Shown: positions 52,304 through 60,621 of the stretch, piece after piece | Position numbering within the stretch: the stretch's first letter is position 1 | Layout of the letters: each line of letters begins with the position of its first letter | NCBI RefSeq assembly: GCF_000383915.1 | Contig: NZ_KB912942.1 | Coordinates: 7,568,388 to 7,632,387, forward strand | DNA length: 64,000 nt | Source: Amycolatopsis benzoatilytica AK 16/65 | GTDB lineage: Bacteria > Actinomycetota > Actinomycetes > Mycobacteriales > Pseudonocardiaceae | Reading direction: 5' to 3' | The notes under the pieces: generated by a model | Told to the model about the DNA's origin: nothing | Seen by the model: only the letters and a program-made list of their open reading frames with translations | Database searches by the model: none | Position numbers and translations under genes: made by a program

Positions 52304-53013
52304 CCACCGGACCGCTCGTCGAACCCGAAACCGTGCCGGAATGGCTGCGGCCGCTCGTGAAGGTGGCCGGAGAGGTCGACAGCCGCACGTTCACCCGGTT
52401 CAGCCCGCCGGACGACCTGCTCACCCGTGCCGCCGCGGTGCTGATCCTCTTCGGCGAACGGCCCGGCGGCGGCCCGGACGTCCTGCTGCAGCGCCGGGCG
52501 GAAACGCTCGGGGCGCACGCTGGGCAGGTGTCGTTCCCGGGCGGCGGTGCGGAGCACGGCGACGACGGCCCGGTCGGAACGGCGCTGCGCGAGGCGGAAG
52601 AGGAGACCGGCGTCGACCCCGCCGGGATCCTGCCGGTCGCGGTCCTGCCGGAGCTGTTCGTGCCGGTGTCGAAGTTCGCCGTGACGCCGGTGCTGGCGCA
52701 CTGGCACACCCCGTCGCCGGTGCGCGCGGTCGACCCGGCCGAGACCGCGGCGGTCGCGCGGGTCTCGCTGGCCGACCTCGCCGACCCGGCCAACCGGTTC
52801 ACGGTGCGCCGCGGCGACGCGTCGTGGCGCGGACCGGCGTTTAGCGTGGACGGTTTGTTCGTATGGGGCTTTACGGCCGGTTTGCTGTCCGTGCTTCTGT
52901 CTTTGGGCGGGTGGGAACGGGAGTGGGACACCGGCGACGTCCGCGAGCTTGACGTAGCGTGGGCCGAACATCGGGCCCGGAACGAGGCCCGGGGCGGCAT
53001 GAGCGAGGAGTGA
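52300..53013 (+). CDS. NUDIX hydrolase, CoA-pyrophosphatase type (Rv3672c-like)
   Basis: A 237-residue NUDIX protein of the NudL/CoAse group. RSGLNxx-like start FSPPDDLLTRAAAVLILFGERPGGGPDVLLQRRAETLGAHAGQVSFPGGGAEHGDDGPVGTALREAEEETGVDP contains the NUDIX box; the usual Glu after G-x5 is Asp, but REAEEETG is intact. The LGAHAGQVSFPGG segment is the CoAse motif. It should cleave CoA or acyl-CoA to 4'-phosphopantetheine. ATG 52300 overlaps the upstream stop by 4 bp; marP starts 8 bp after its stop. Confidence 0.9.
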   Translation: MTTGPLVEPETVPEWLRPLVKVAGEVDSRTFTRFSPPDDLLTRAAAVLILFGERPGGGPDVLLQRRAETLGAHAGQVSFPGGGAEHGDDGPVGTALREAEEETGVDPAGILPVAVLPELFVPVSKFAVTPVLAHWHTPSPVRAVDPAETAAVARVSLADLADPANRFTVRRGDASWRGPAFSVDGLFVWGFTAGLLSVLLSLGGWEREWDTGDVRELDVAWAEHRARNEARGGMSEE

Positions 53014-53020
53014 CCGCGCG

Positions 53021-54205
53021 GTGAACTGGGTCGATGTCGTCGTCCTGCTGTTTGCTCTGCTGGCGGCGGTATCCGGCGCGTTCCAAGGCGTGATCGTGGC
53101 GCTGCCCGCGCTCGTCGGCGTCGCGCTGGGCGCGGTGGCCGGCGTGAAGCTCGCACCAGTCGTGATCAGCCTCTTCGAGAGCCCGGTCGCGAAGGTCGCC
53201 TTCGCGTTCGCGGTGATCGTGTTCCTGATCGTGCTGGGCGAGACGGTCGGCGTGTGGGCCGGGCGGCGGCTGCGGCAGAAGCTCAACCCGGTCAAGCTGG
53301 CCGGGGTCGACAAAACGCTTGGCGCGATCGTGCAGGCGGCCGCGGTGTTCGTGGTCGCCTGGCTGATCGCGAACCCGCTCACCACGGTGTCGGCGATTCC
53401 CGGGCTGGCGAAGGCGATCAACTCCTCGGTGGTGCTCGGCAAGGTCAACGACCTGATGCCGGCCGAGGCGCAGGGCCTGCCCGCGGATCTGCGGAAGCTG
53501 CTCGACGCGTCCGGGTTCCCGTCGGTGCTCTCGCCGTTCGAGAAGGCCCCGTCGGCCGACACCCCGCCGCCGGACACTTCGCTGAACGTTTCCGCGGTGG
53601 CCAAGCGCGTGCACCCGAGCGTCGTGAAGATCCGCGGCACCGCGCCGTCGTGCTCGCGTGCGCTGGAAGGCAGCGGGTTTGTCGTCGCGCCGCAGCGGGT
53701 GATGACCAACGCGCACGTGGTGGCGGGTACCGCCGAGGTCGGGATCGAGTCCACTTCGGGCGACTACCGGGCACGGGTCGTGTACTTCAACCCGGAGGTA
53801 GACATCGCGGTGCTGGCCGTGCCGGGGCTGAGCGCGCCGGTGCTGCCGTTCGCGCCGGAGAGCGCGAAGGCCGGCGACAACGCGGTGGTGCTCGGCTATC
53901 CGCTCGACGGTCCGTACACCGCGACGCCCGCCCGCGTGCGCGGCCGGATCAACCTGCGCGGGCCGGACATCTACGACGCGAACACCGTGCAGCGCGACGT
54001 GTTCACCATCCGGGGCACGGTGCGCAGCGGCAACTCGGGCGGTCCGATGATCACGCCGGACGGGGACGTGATCGGCGTGGTCTTCGGTGCCGCGGTGGAG
54101 GATCAGGAAACCGGGTTCACGCTGACCGCGGATCAGGTGCGTTCGGAGGTCGATGCTGCTCCTTCGCAGACTGCACGGGTCAGCACCGGGGCTTGTGCCA
54201 GCTAG
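53021..54205 (+). CDS. marP: MarP-type membrane serine protease (Rv3671c-like)
   Basis: A 394-residue protease. A CvpA-like domain of four membrane helices (about 5-120) is followed by a linker and a periplasmic chymotrypsin-like domain with the triad His232 (TNAHVV), Asp261 (EVDIAVL) and Ser339 (GNSGGP). Cys211 and Cys392 correspond to the regulatory disulfide of mycobacterial MarP. In M. tuberculosis MarP is required for acid resistance and activates a peptidoglycan hydrolase. GTG start; last gene of the nth operon. A three-unit repeat follows. Confidence 0.95.
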   Translation: MNWVDVVVLLFALLAAVSGAFQGVIVALPALVGVALGAVAGVKLAPVVISLFESPVAKVAFAFAVIVFLIVLGETVGVWAGRRLRQKLNPVKLAGVDKTLGAIVQAAAVFVVAWLIANPLTTVSAIPGLAKAINSSVVLGKVNDLMPAEAQGLPADLRKLLDASGFPSVLSPFEKAPSADTPPPDTSLNVSAVAKRVHPSVVKIRGTAPSCSRALEGSGFVVAPQRVMTNAHVVAGTAEVGIESTSGDYRARVVYFNPEVDIAVLAVPGLSAPVLPFAPESAKAGDNAVVLGYPLDGPYTATPARVRGRINLRGPDIYDANTVQRDVFTIRGTVRSGNSGGPMITPDGDVIGVVFGAAVEDQETGFTLTADQVRSEVDAAPSQTARVSTGACAS

Positions 54206-54212
54206 CGGTGTG

Positions 54213-54297
54213 GTCCGGCAGAGGCCCCTTGCGGGACTTTGATTCCGTCAGGGGCCCCTTGCGGGACTTGGCGTCCGTGAAGGGGCCCTTCACGGAC
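54213..54297. repeat. Three-unit palindromic repeat (family copy F) between convergent genes
   Basis: Units at 54214-54243, 54244-54273 and 54274-54297. The first two have altered half-sites (TCCGGCAGAG, TCCGTCAGGG with CCTTGCGGGA), and the last is the standard TCCGTGAAGG/CCTTCACGGA palindrome. It lies 8 bp after the marP stop and 8 bp before the end of the convergent hydrolase gene, so it fills the whole gap. Confidence 0.9.
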
Positions 54298-54304
54298 CAG
54301 CCGC

Positions 54305-55222
54305 TCAGCTCACGAAGTCCACAACGGACTTCGTGACCCGGTCCGGGTCCTCCAGATGCGGGAAGTGCCCGATTCCGGGCCAGATCCTCGGTTCGCTGTG
54401 CGGCCCGGCCCAATGCACCGATGACAGCGCGGTTTCCGGCAGAATGCAGGTGTCCTCCGCGCCGTGCAGCTGCAGCACCGGTGCCGTGATGCGCGAGCCG
54501 ACCGCGTCGGCGAAACGCCTGCCCTCGCCGCGGAACTGCGCGCGGAATGCCCAGCGGTAGTACTCCAGCGCGGAGTGCGCGACGCCCGGCACGAGCATCG
54601 CCTGGCGGAACGGTTCGACGGTCTCGGCGAAGTCCGGCGAGGTTCGCCAGCTCTCGCCCGACCACCGGGAAAACAGGGCTTCCACCGCCGCCGCGTTGTC
54701 GCGGACCAGCCATTTCTCCGGTGCCATCGGCACTTGGAACCGGAAGAGGTGGCCGATCGCGCGGATCTGGCCGGGGCGTTTCGCCGCGGACTTGAACGCC
54801 AGCGGGTGGGCGGCGCCGATCGCGGTCACCGACGACACCAGCCGGGGGTGCAGCGAGGCGACCGTCCAGGCGAGCATTCCGCCCCAGGCGTGGCCCACCA
54901 GATGTGCCCGGCGGGCGCCGAGTGCCTTGATCAGTCCGCCGACATCGCCGGCCAGCGTCCACGCGTCATAGCCGCGCGGGGGCTTGTCGGAATCGCCGTA
55001 GCCGCGCAGATCTACCGCCACCGCACGGAACCCGGCGTCGGCGAGGGCGGGCAGCTGACGGCGCCAGGCCCACCAGAACTCGGCGAACCCGTGCAGGAGC
55101 AGTACCAGCGGGCCTTCGCCGCATTCCGCGACGTGCAACCGGATGCCGTTGGCCGAGACGTCGCGGTGCGTCCACGGCCCGTCGACGCGAACACTCGACG
55201 GGTCGGGCGTCAGCTCCACCAC
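54305..55222 (-). CDS. EphE-like alpha/beta hydrolase with Ala at the nucleophile position
   Basis: A 305-residue epoxide-hydrolase-like protein at the position of Rv3670 (ephE). HGFAEFWWAWRRQLPAL (oxyanion region, about 44-60) and DLRGYGDSDKPPRGYD are typical of epoxide hydrolases. The nucleophile elbow, however, reads LVGHAWGG: residue 112, the catalytic Asp in GHDWGG enzymes, is Ala (codon GCC). A lid region with Tyr (EYYRWAFRAQ) and the C-terminal GHFPHLEDPDRV with the His are kept. It may be inactive as an epoxide hydrolase or may use another mechanism. Confidence 0.9.
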   Translation of the reverse strand: MVELTPDPSSVRVDGPWTHRDVSANGIRLHVAECGEGPLVLLLHGFAEFWWAWRRQLPALADAGFRAVAVDLRGYGDSDKPPRGYDAWTLAGDVGGLIKALGARRAHLVGHAWGGMLAWTVASLHPRLVSSVTAIGAAHPLAFKSAAKRPGQIRAIGHLFRFQVPMAPEKWLVRDNAAAVEALFSRWSGESWRTSPDFAETVEPFRQAMLVPGVAHSALEYYRWAFRAQFRGEGRRFADAVGSRITAPVLQLHGAEDTCILPETALSSVHWAGPHSEPRIWPGIGHFPHLEDPDRVTKSVVDFVS

Positions 55223-55252
55223 CTGCGCTGCCTCGGTCGGGGAGGACCGGCG

Positions 55253-55744
55253 TCAGCTCAGGGCCGACGACTCGTCGTCGTCGGACTTGCGCTTGAAGGC
55301 CGCGGCGGTCTCCTTGAAGCTGTCGATGGTGCGTTCCGGCGCGCGCAGCTTCTTCACCTTGCGCCAGCCGAGGAACGCGGTCGCACCGGTGGTGAGCAGC
55401 ATCAGGCCGAACACCGTCGCGAAGGCCGGCCAGCGGATGCCCCACCAGTCCGAAAGACCCTCGGCGATCAGCAGGAACAGGAAGAACGTGCTGTAGAGAA
55501 AGACGGTGAGGGCGACCAGGAAGAAGACGGTCCCCTTGAGTGCCTTCTTCGCTTCCTGCGCCAGCTCGGCCTTCGCCAGCTCGATCTCGGCGCGGACCAT
55601 GGTCGACAGGTGCTGGGTGGCGTCGCCGACGAGCTTGCCGATGGACTGCTCGGCAGCAGCGGCTTCCTCGTCGCTGGAGAGGGGCAGGTACGGCACGGCC
55701 CCCACGCCGTCGGGGCTGGTGCGCTCGTGTTTGGGGCTGCTCAC
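55253..55744 (-). CDS. Phage-holin-family-like membrane protein (Rv3669-like)
   Basis: A 163-residue protein. A soluble N-terminus with an amphipathic helix (IGKLVGDATQHLSTMVRAEIELAKAELAQEAKKALKGTVF, about 39-78) is followed by two membrane helices (about 77-97 and 107-125) and a basic C-terminus (WRKVKKLRAPERTIDSFKETAAAFKRKS). This is the DUF1469/phage-holin-superfamily III pattern (YqjE-like), common in actinobacteria. GTG 55744 gives the family length. It lies between ephE-like and nhaA genes and is probably co-transcribed with the hydrolase gene. Confidence 0.85.
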   Translation of the reverse strand: MSSPKHERTSPDGVGAVPYLPLSSDEEAAAAEQSIGKLVGDATQHLSTMVRAEIELAKAELAQEAKKALKGTVFFLVALTVFLYSTFFLFLLIAEGLSDWWGIRWPAFATVFGLMLLTTGATAFLGWRKVKKLRAPERTIDSFKETAAAFKRKSDDDESSALS

Positions 55745-55803
55745 CGGGTCATCGTGCCACGTGGCCGTTCGCTGGGCGCGACGGACTGGCGGGAGTGTCG
55801 GGA

Positions 55804-56988
55804 TCAGGCCGCCTTCGCGTGCACCCGGCTGCGCCGCAGCAGCACCACCGCGGCCGCGAGCGAGGCGATCGCCGACGCGATCAGCACCGCCGCCTTGGCC
55901 ACCTCGGCGGCTTCCGGCGGCAACGCGAGTTCGGCGATCAGCAGGCTGACCGTGAACCCGACGCCGCCGAGCAGCGAGAGCGCGGCGACGTCGCGCCAGC
56001 TCGTCCCTGCCGGTTTCTCCGCCACCCCCAGTTTCACCGCCAGCAGGCTCGCCCCGAAGATGCCGACGAACTTCCCCGCGACCAGTCCGAAGAGGACAGC
56101 CAGCGGCAACGCGGTGGTGAAGACCGTCGACATTGCCTCGCCGTTCACCGAAATCCCCGCAGCGAACAAGGCGAACACCGGCACCGCGACCGCCGCCGAC
56201 CAGGGCTGCAGCCGGTGCTCCAGCCGCACCGCGGGCGCATCGTCCTCGTCCTCGTCCGGGCGGACGCGGGTCAGCAGCCCGAGCGCGACGCCCGCGATGG
56301 TCGCGTGGATGCCCGCCGAGTGCACCGCGGCCCAGGTGACCAGCGCGAGCGGCACGTACAGCCACGGCGAACGGACGCGTTTGTGCTGCAGGAAGGCGTA
56401 CAGCCCGAGCGCGACGACCGCGACGCCGGCCGCCAGGAGATTGAAGCCGCTGGTGAACAGGATGGCGATGATCAGGATCGCGCCAAGGTCGTCCACCACG
56501 GCAAGGGAAAGCAGGAAGACGCGCGCGCTGCTGGGCAGATTGGACGCGGTCAGCGCGAGCACGCCGAGCGCGAACGCGATGTCCGTGGCCACCGGGATCG
56601 CCCACGCCCGGTCGACGCCCGGCGTGCCCCAGGCGATGCTGAGCGCGACGACCGCGGGCACGACCATGCCGCCGACCGCGGCGAGCACCGGCAGCACGGC
56701 TTGGCGCAGCCGGGACAGCTCGCCGACCACCAGTTCGCGTTTGAGCTCCAGTCCGGCGACGAAGAAGAACAGCGCGAGCAGTCCGTCCTTGGCCCAGTCG
56801 CCGACGGTGAGGTTGAGGTGCAGGAACTCCGGCCCGATCCGGAAATCGCGCAGCGCCTCGTACGAGCCGGCGAGCGGCGAATTGGCCCAGATCAGGGCGA
56901 CCGCGGTGGCGGCGAGCAGGATCAGCCCGCCGGTCGTTTCGGTACGGAGGAAACGGGCGAACTCGGACACTGCGCGGGCTGGTGACAC
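55804..56988 (-). CDS. nhaA: Na+/H+ antiporter NhaA
   Basis: A 394-residue NhaA antiporter. Its ion-binding Asp pair is in AVVDDLGAILI (Asp166, Asp167), with ATDIAFALGV (Asp136) in the unwound helix. FFFVAGLELKRELVVGEL is the family's TM3-loop signature. About twelve membrane helices. It exchanges Na+ or Li+ for protons and maintains pH at alkaline conditions. It lies among genes syntenic to M. tuberculosis but is not part of that block as I recall. GTG start; divergent from the POT transporter gene. Confidence 0.95.
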   Translation of the reverse strand: MSPARAVSEFARFLRTETTGGLILLAATAVALIWANSPLAGSYEALRDFRIGPEFLHLNLTVGDWAKDGLLALFFFVAGLELKRELVVGELSRLRQAVLPVLAAVGGMVVPAVVALSIAWGTPGVDRAWAIPVATDIAFALGVLALTASNLPSSARVFLLSLAVVDDLGAILIIAILFTSGFNLLAAGVAVVALGLYAFLQHKRVRSPWLYVPLALVTWAAVHSAGIHATIAGVALGLLTRVRPDEDEDDAPAVRLEHRLQPWSAAVAVPVFALFAAGISVNGEAMSTVFTTALPLAVLFGLVAGKFVGIFGASLLAVKLGVAEKPAGTSWRDVAALSLLGGVGFTVSLLIAELALPPEAAEVAKAAVLIASAIASLAAAVVLLRRSRVHAKAA

Positions 56989-57150
56989 GGCACTCCTTGC
57001 GGGACGTCGAATCTGTCGCCGACCAGGCTTCCCGGCACACCTGGGAGCTAGCTTACCGTCCGCAGTCGCCGATTACTCGTCGTTGTGACCAAAGGCAATC
57101 CTCCGATCGACGCAGCGGAGCTGTCCTGCAGGTCGGGCGCTTGTGCTGCC

Positions 57151-57171
57151 CCGGTTGTCTAGTCCAACCGG
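57151..57171. promoter_or_regulatory. Operator-like palindrome CCGGTTG-N7-CAACCGG
   Basis: A perfect 7+7 inverted repeat lies in the nhaA-POT divergent gap (56989-57255), about 40 bp upstream of a likely -10 (TAGCAT, 57203-57208) for the POT gene. Size and symmetry suit a dimeric regulator. Nothing else definite is seen in the gap. Confidence 0.4.
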
Positions 57172-57255
57172 GTACCCGTGTGTCGTTCACTTGTTCGGCT
57201 TCTAGCATGCCAAGGAAGAACAGCAACGCAGAGTGACAACAGGGACGAGGCGGTC

Positions 57256-58713
57256 GTGAGCAGCCCAATCGACGTCCGGCAGGACACCAGATTCTTCGGG
57301 CATCCGCGGGGGTTGGCGAACCTCTTCGGCGTGGAGATGTGGGAACGCTTCTCCTACTACGGGATGCAGGGCATCCTCGCCATTTACCTGTACTACTCGG
57401 CGGAAAAGGGCGGCCTCGGCGTCGACCAGAGCGCCGCGCTCGGCATCGTCGGCGCCTACGGCGGCACGGTCTACCTGTCCACCGTCGTCGGCGCCTGGAT
57501 CGCGGACCGGCTGCTCGGCTCCGAACGGACGCTGTTCTACAGCGCCATCCTGGTGATGATCGGTCACGTCGCGCTGGCCGCGCTGCCCGGACTGACCGGT
57601 GTCGGCGTGGGTCTCGCCTGCGTCGCGCTCGGTTCCGGTGGGCTCAAGGGCAACGCGACCTCGGTGGTGGGCACGCTCTACGCGGAGGGCGACGAGCGTC
57701 GCGACGCCGGGTTCACGATCTTCTACATGGGCGTCAACCTGGGCGGCTTCATCGGCCCGCTGCTGACCGGGCTCGCCCAGCAGAGCGGCGGGTTCCACCT
57801 TGGCTTCGGCCTCGCGGCGCTCGGCATGGCGCTCGGCCTGATCCAGTATTCGGTCGGGCGAAAGAACCTGGGCGCGAGGGCGTCCGAGGTGCCGAACCCG
57901 TTGCCCGTCAAGCAGCGCGGGCTCGTGGTCGGTTTCGCGGTGCTGATCATCGCCGCGGTCGCCGCGCTGATCGTGTCCGGCGTGGTCACCCCGGACAATC
58001 TGGCCGACGTGGTGATCTACGTGGTCGTCGTGATCTCGGTGGTCTACTTCGTCGCGATCCTCTCCAGCAAGAAGATCACTTCGGACGAGCGCAGCCGGGT
58101 GCTGTCCTTCATCCCGATGTACATCGCCAGCGCCGCGTTCTTCTCGCTGTATCAGCAGCAGTCGACGGTGGTGTCGGTCTACAGCGACCAGCGGCTGGAC
58201 CGCGACCTGTTCGGCTGGACGATGCCGGTTTCCTGGGTCAACTCGATCAACCCGGTGTTCATCATCGTGTTCGCGCCGGTCTTCGCGGCGCTCTGGACGA
58301 AGCTCGGCCCGAAGCAGCCGTCCACGCCGATGAAGTTCGTGCTCGGCACGATCCTGATGGGCGCGGCGTTCTTGCTGTTCCTGCCGATGGCGCACACCGG
58401 GGCGAACGGCAGCCCGCTGATCGCGCTGGCCGGCATCCTGTTCGTGTTCACCGTCGCCGAGCTGATGCTGTCGCCGGTCGGGCTGTCGCTCTCGACGAAG
58501 CTCGCGCCGAAGGCGTTCCGGACGCAGATGGTCGCGCTGAACTTCCTTTCGGTGTCACTGGGCACGGCGATGTCGGGCAAGCTCGCGCAGTCTTACGACC
58601 CGAAGAACGAGGTGCCCTACTTCAGCCTCATCGGCGGCACGGCGATCGTGGTCGGGGTTGTGCTGCTGGCGATGATTCCGTTCATCCGGCGGCTCATGCG
58701 CGGAGTGCATTAG
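57256..58713 (+). CDS. POT/PTR2-family proton-dependent oligopeptide transporter
   Basis: A 485-residue peptide MFS transporter of the DtpT type. It has the ExxERFxYYG motif in helix 1 (VEMWERFSYYGMQGILAIYLYY), the PTR2 signature FYMGVNLGGFIGPLLTG, and IGAYGG/GGWIADRLLG-type sequences. About 14 helices. It imports di- and tripeptides with protons and is a second peptide uptake route besides the ABC system at 1037-6844. GTG 57256 is chosen because family similarity starts about 20 residues later and GGGACGAGG lies upstream. The stop is 46 bp from that of the convergent VIT gene. Confidence 0.94.
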   Translation: MSSPIDVRQDTRFFGHPRGLANLFGVEMWERFSYYGMQGILAIYLYYSAEKGGLGVDQSAALGIVGAYGGTVYLSTVVGAWIADRLLGSERTLFYSAILVMIGHVALAALPGLTGVGVGLACVALGSGGLKGNATSVVGTLYAEGDERRDAGFTIFYMGVNLGGFIGPLLTGLAQQSGGFHLGFGLAALGMALGLIQYSVGRKNLGARASEVPNPLPVKQRGLVVGFAVLIIAAVAALIVSGVVTPDNLADVVIYVVVVISVVYFVAILSSKKITSDERSRVLSFIPMYIASAAFFSLYQQQSTVVSVYSDQRLDRDLFGWTMPVSWVNSINPVFIIVFAPVFAALWTKLGPKQPSTPMKFVLGTILMGAAFLLFLPMAHTGANGSPLIALAGILFVFTVAELMLSPVGLSLSTKLAPKAFRTQMVALNFLSVSLGTAMSGKLAQSYDPKNEVPYFSLIGGTAIVVGVVLLAMIPFIRRLMRGVH

Positions 58714-58759
58714 CGCGACGCAGCCGCTCCGCCAGGGCGGTGGGGCGCGATCCGGGGTA

Positions 58760-59488
58760 CTAGCCGACCGTCGTGCCGAACACCACCCCGACGAAGTACG
58801 TGACCACCATGGTGAGGGCGCCGACGCCGACGTTGCGCGCGATCGCGCGCCCCACCTGCGCGTTGCCGAGCCTCGCGCTCACGAACCCGGTGAGCGTGAG
58901 GCCGACGACCACCGCCAGCGCGCACGCCCACACCCGGATGTCGACCGACGCCCAGGCGATCGCCAGCAACGGCAGCAGCGCGCCGACCGAGAACGCCGCC
59001 AGCGACGCCCACGCCGCCTGCCACGGGCTGGTCAGATTGTCCGGGTCGATGCCCAGCTCGGCTTCGGCGTGCGCCTGCAGCGGGTCTTTTTCGGTCAGTT
59101 CCCGCGCGACCTGCTTCGCCAGCTCCGGCGAGAGCCCCTTGTCCTCGTAGATCTGCGCGAGTTCGCGCTCCTCGGCCTCCGGCATCGTTTTCAGCTCGTG
59201 CTTCTCGAGCCGCAGCAGCGCCCGCTCGGTGTCGCGCTGGGTGCTCACACTGACGTATTCCCCGCCGGCCATGGAAAACGCGCCGGCGACGAGCCCGGCG
59301 GTTCCGGCGGTCAGGATCGCGGTGCTGCTCGTGGTGGCCCCGGCGACGCCGACGACGAGGCCCGCGACGGACACGATCCCGTCGTTCGCGCCGAGAACCC
59401 CTGCGCGCAGCCAGTTGAGCTTGCCGCCGACGCCGTTGTGCGGTTCGTGCGCGTGCAGTTCGTCGCCCATTGTTTCGGTCACGCGCAC
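58760..59488 (-). CDS. VIT1/CCC1-family transporter
   Basis: A 242-residue protein of the vacuolar iron transporter family. NWLRAGVLGANDGIVSVAGLVVGVAGA (first helix with the conserved Asn-Asp), AFSMAGGEYVSVSTQRDTERA (second helix ending in the metal-binding segment), a cytoplasmic Glu-rich helix (LEKHELKTMPEAEERELAQIYEDKG), and three further membrane helices. Bacterial members probably move Fe2+ or Mn2+ out of the cytoplasm. GTG 59488 or ATG 59470 could be the start; neither has a ribosome-binding site. Confidence 0.92.
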   Translation of the reverse strand: MRVTETMGDELHAHEPHNGVGGKLNWLRAGVLGANDGIVSVAGLVVGVAGATTSSTAILTAGTAGLVAGAFSMAGGEYVSVSTQRDTERALLRLEKHELKTMPEAEERELAQIYEDKGLSPELAKQVARELTEKDPLQAHAEAELGIDPDNLTSPWQAAWASLAAFSVGALLPLLAIAWASVDIRVWACALAVVVGLTLTGFVSARLGNAQVGRAIARNVGVGALTMVVTYFVGVVFGTTVG

Positions 59489-59590
59489 AGTGAATCACGG
59501 AAATTAGGGCGGCGCGATATTTCCTCGGTCACGGTAATTCAGTTATGAAAGGCAATCCTCAATGAATTGTGCCTTGCCTGACCTGGCGAA

Positions 59591-59596
59591 TACGCT
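59591..59596 (+). promoter_or_regulatory. -10 element TACGCT of a probable leaderless promoter (cupin gene)
   Basis: TACGCT lies 6 nt before the ATG at 59603; TTGTGC (59567-59572) is spaced 18 bp upstream. No Shine-Dalgarno sequence. Confidence 0.55.
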
Positions 59597-59602
59597 GGCC
59601 GG

Positions 59603-59989
59603 ATGGAACCCGAGTGGCGGACGCTGTCGATGGTGGAAGGCCGGCCGCTGGTCGGCGGGACCGGGCTGATCCGCGAGCGAGCGCGGGCCGAACACGGTCT
59701 GGCGTACGAAATCCGGTACCCGGCCGGGGTCGCGTCGGCGGAGCACAGCCACGACCACGACAGCATCGTGCACGTGCTGGAAGGGCGGGTGCGGGGCACC
59801 GTCGACGGCGTCTGGGGCGAGTTCGGGCCGGGCGATGTCGTGGTGCATCCGCGCGGGGTGCGCCATCACGTCGAAGCGGTGACCGACAGCCGGTGGATCG
59901 AGTTCGCCGCACCGTTGCCCGGGTGCTCGCCGGTGGAGCGAAAAGCGAAACGCCCGGGCCGTGCGGCCCGGGCGTTTCGAGGGGACTGA
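59603..59989 (+). CDS. Cupin domain protein whose 3' end runs through a terminator
   Basis: A 128-residue single-domain cupin. The metal motif is YPAGVASAEHSHDHDSIVHVLEGRVRG (about 40-66) with ligands in HSHDHD, and cupin motif 2 is FGPGDVVVHPRGVRHHVEA. Role unknown. The last ~15 codons (ERKAKRPGRAARAFRGD) are encoded by a perfect 15-bp terminator hairpin (59946-59979), so the reading frame continues past the expected end. The stop is 2 bp from that of the convergent AT-hook gene. Confidence 0.85.
   Translation: MEPEWRTLSMVEGRPLVGGTGLIRERARAEHGLAYEIRYPAGVASAEHSHDHDSIVHVLEGRVRGTVDGVWGEFGPGDVVVHPRGVRHHVEAVTDSRWIEFAAPLPGCSPVERKAKRPGRAARAFRGD
59946..59979. terminator. Bidirectional terminator inside the 3' end of the cupin gene
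   Basis: A perfect 15-bp stem (59946-59960 with 59965-59979) with a GTGC tetraloop. It serves the convergent cupin and AT-hook genes and is translated in the cupin frame. Confidence 0.87.
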
Positions 59990-59991
59990 AC

Positions 59992-60486
59992 TCAGCTGTC
60001 GAGCTCGGCCAGCGCCGCCTTCGCGGCTTCCAGCTCCGCTTCCAGCTGGGCGACCTTCGCCGCCTGCGCCTCACGGGCCGCGTTGATGACCTCGTCGATC
60101 GGGCCGGACAGGTCGTCGTGCAGCTCCTTCGCCGCGCGCGAGACCGCCGCGGCCGGGATCGCCAGGCCCTTCGCGACCCACTTCGCGCCGTTCTTCAGCT
60201 CGGCCTGCCACTCGCCGTCGGCGGTGCCGGTGACGGTGAGCGTGAGCTCGACGGTGCGGGTCTTCTTCGCCGTCGACGGGGTCGCCTTCGGGCGGCCGCG
60301 TTTCGGCTTCGGCGATTCGGCCGACGCCGGTTCGGGAGCCGGTTCCGTCGAAGCGGTCTCCGGCTCGGACGCGGCGGCGGGCTCAGCGACGGCCGGGGCC
60401 TCCGGGGTGCCGGCGGCCTGCGGCGCTGACGCCGCTGCCGTTTCGGCCGCAGTGTCCTCGTCGTGCGTCAAGGCTTCCACGGACAT
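59992..60486 (-). CDS. AT-hook/coiled-coil protein, DUF6319-like
   Basis: A 164-residue protein. An Ala/Pro/Glu-rich disordered N-terminus (about 1-60), an AT-hook-like core PKRGRPKA (about 62-69), a small beta-rich domain (TRTVELTLTVTGTADGEWQAELKNGAKWVAKGLAIPAAAVSRAAKEL), and a C-terminal coiled coil (VINAAREAQAAKVAQLEAELEAAKAALAEL). I believe this is the DUF6319 family of actinobacteria, but could not check. The AT-hook suggests a chromosome-binding role. AAGGAGACG lies upstream of the ATG at 60486; the frame to 60540 is unsupported. Confidence 0.75.
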   Translation of the reverse strand: MSVEALTHDEDTAAETAAASAPQAAGTPEAPAVAEPAAASEPETASTEPAPEPASAESPKPKRGRPKATPSTAKKTRTVELTLTVTGTADGEWQAELKNGAKWVAKGLAIPAAAVSRAAKELHDDLSGPIDEVINAAREAQAAKVAQLEAELEAAKAALAELDS

Positions 60487-60573
60487 ACGTGTCGTCTCCT
60501 TGCCCGGATGTGGGTTGGGTACGCGGGCATCGTAGAACATGCGTTCGATGCTCGCAGTTTGGGGTGAACATGC

Positions 60574-60609
60574 AGGAAGGGGCTCTCCCGGCCGGGAGAG
60601 CCCCTTCCT
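60574..60609 (-). terminator. 16-bp terminator hairpin of acs
   Basis: A perfect 16-bp stem (60574-60589 with 60594-60609), GGCC loop, 13 bp beyond the acs stop on the minus strand. It separates acs from the AT-hook gene. Confidence 0.85.
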
Positions 60610-60621
60610 CGCGCGAAGAAC

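Noticed and set aside
58714..58759. Terminator between the POT and VIT genes
   Set aside because: Only short imperfect hairpins (CCGCCAGGGCGG) are seen in the 46-bp gap.
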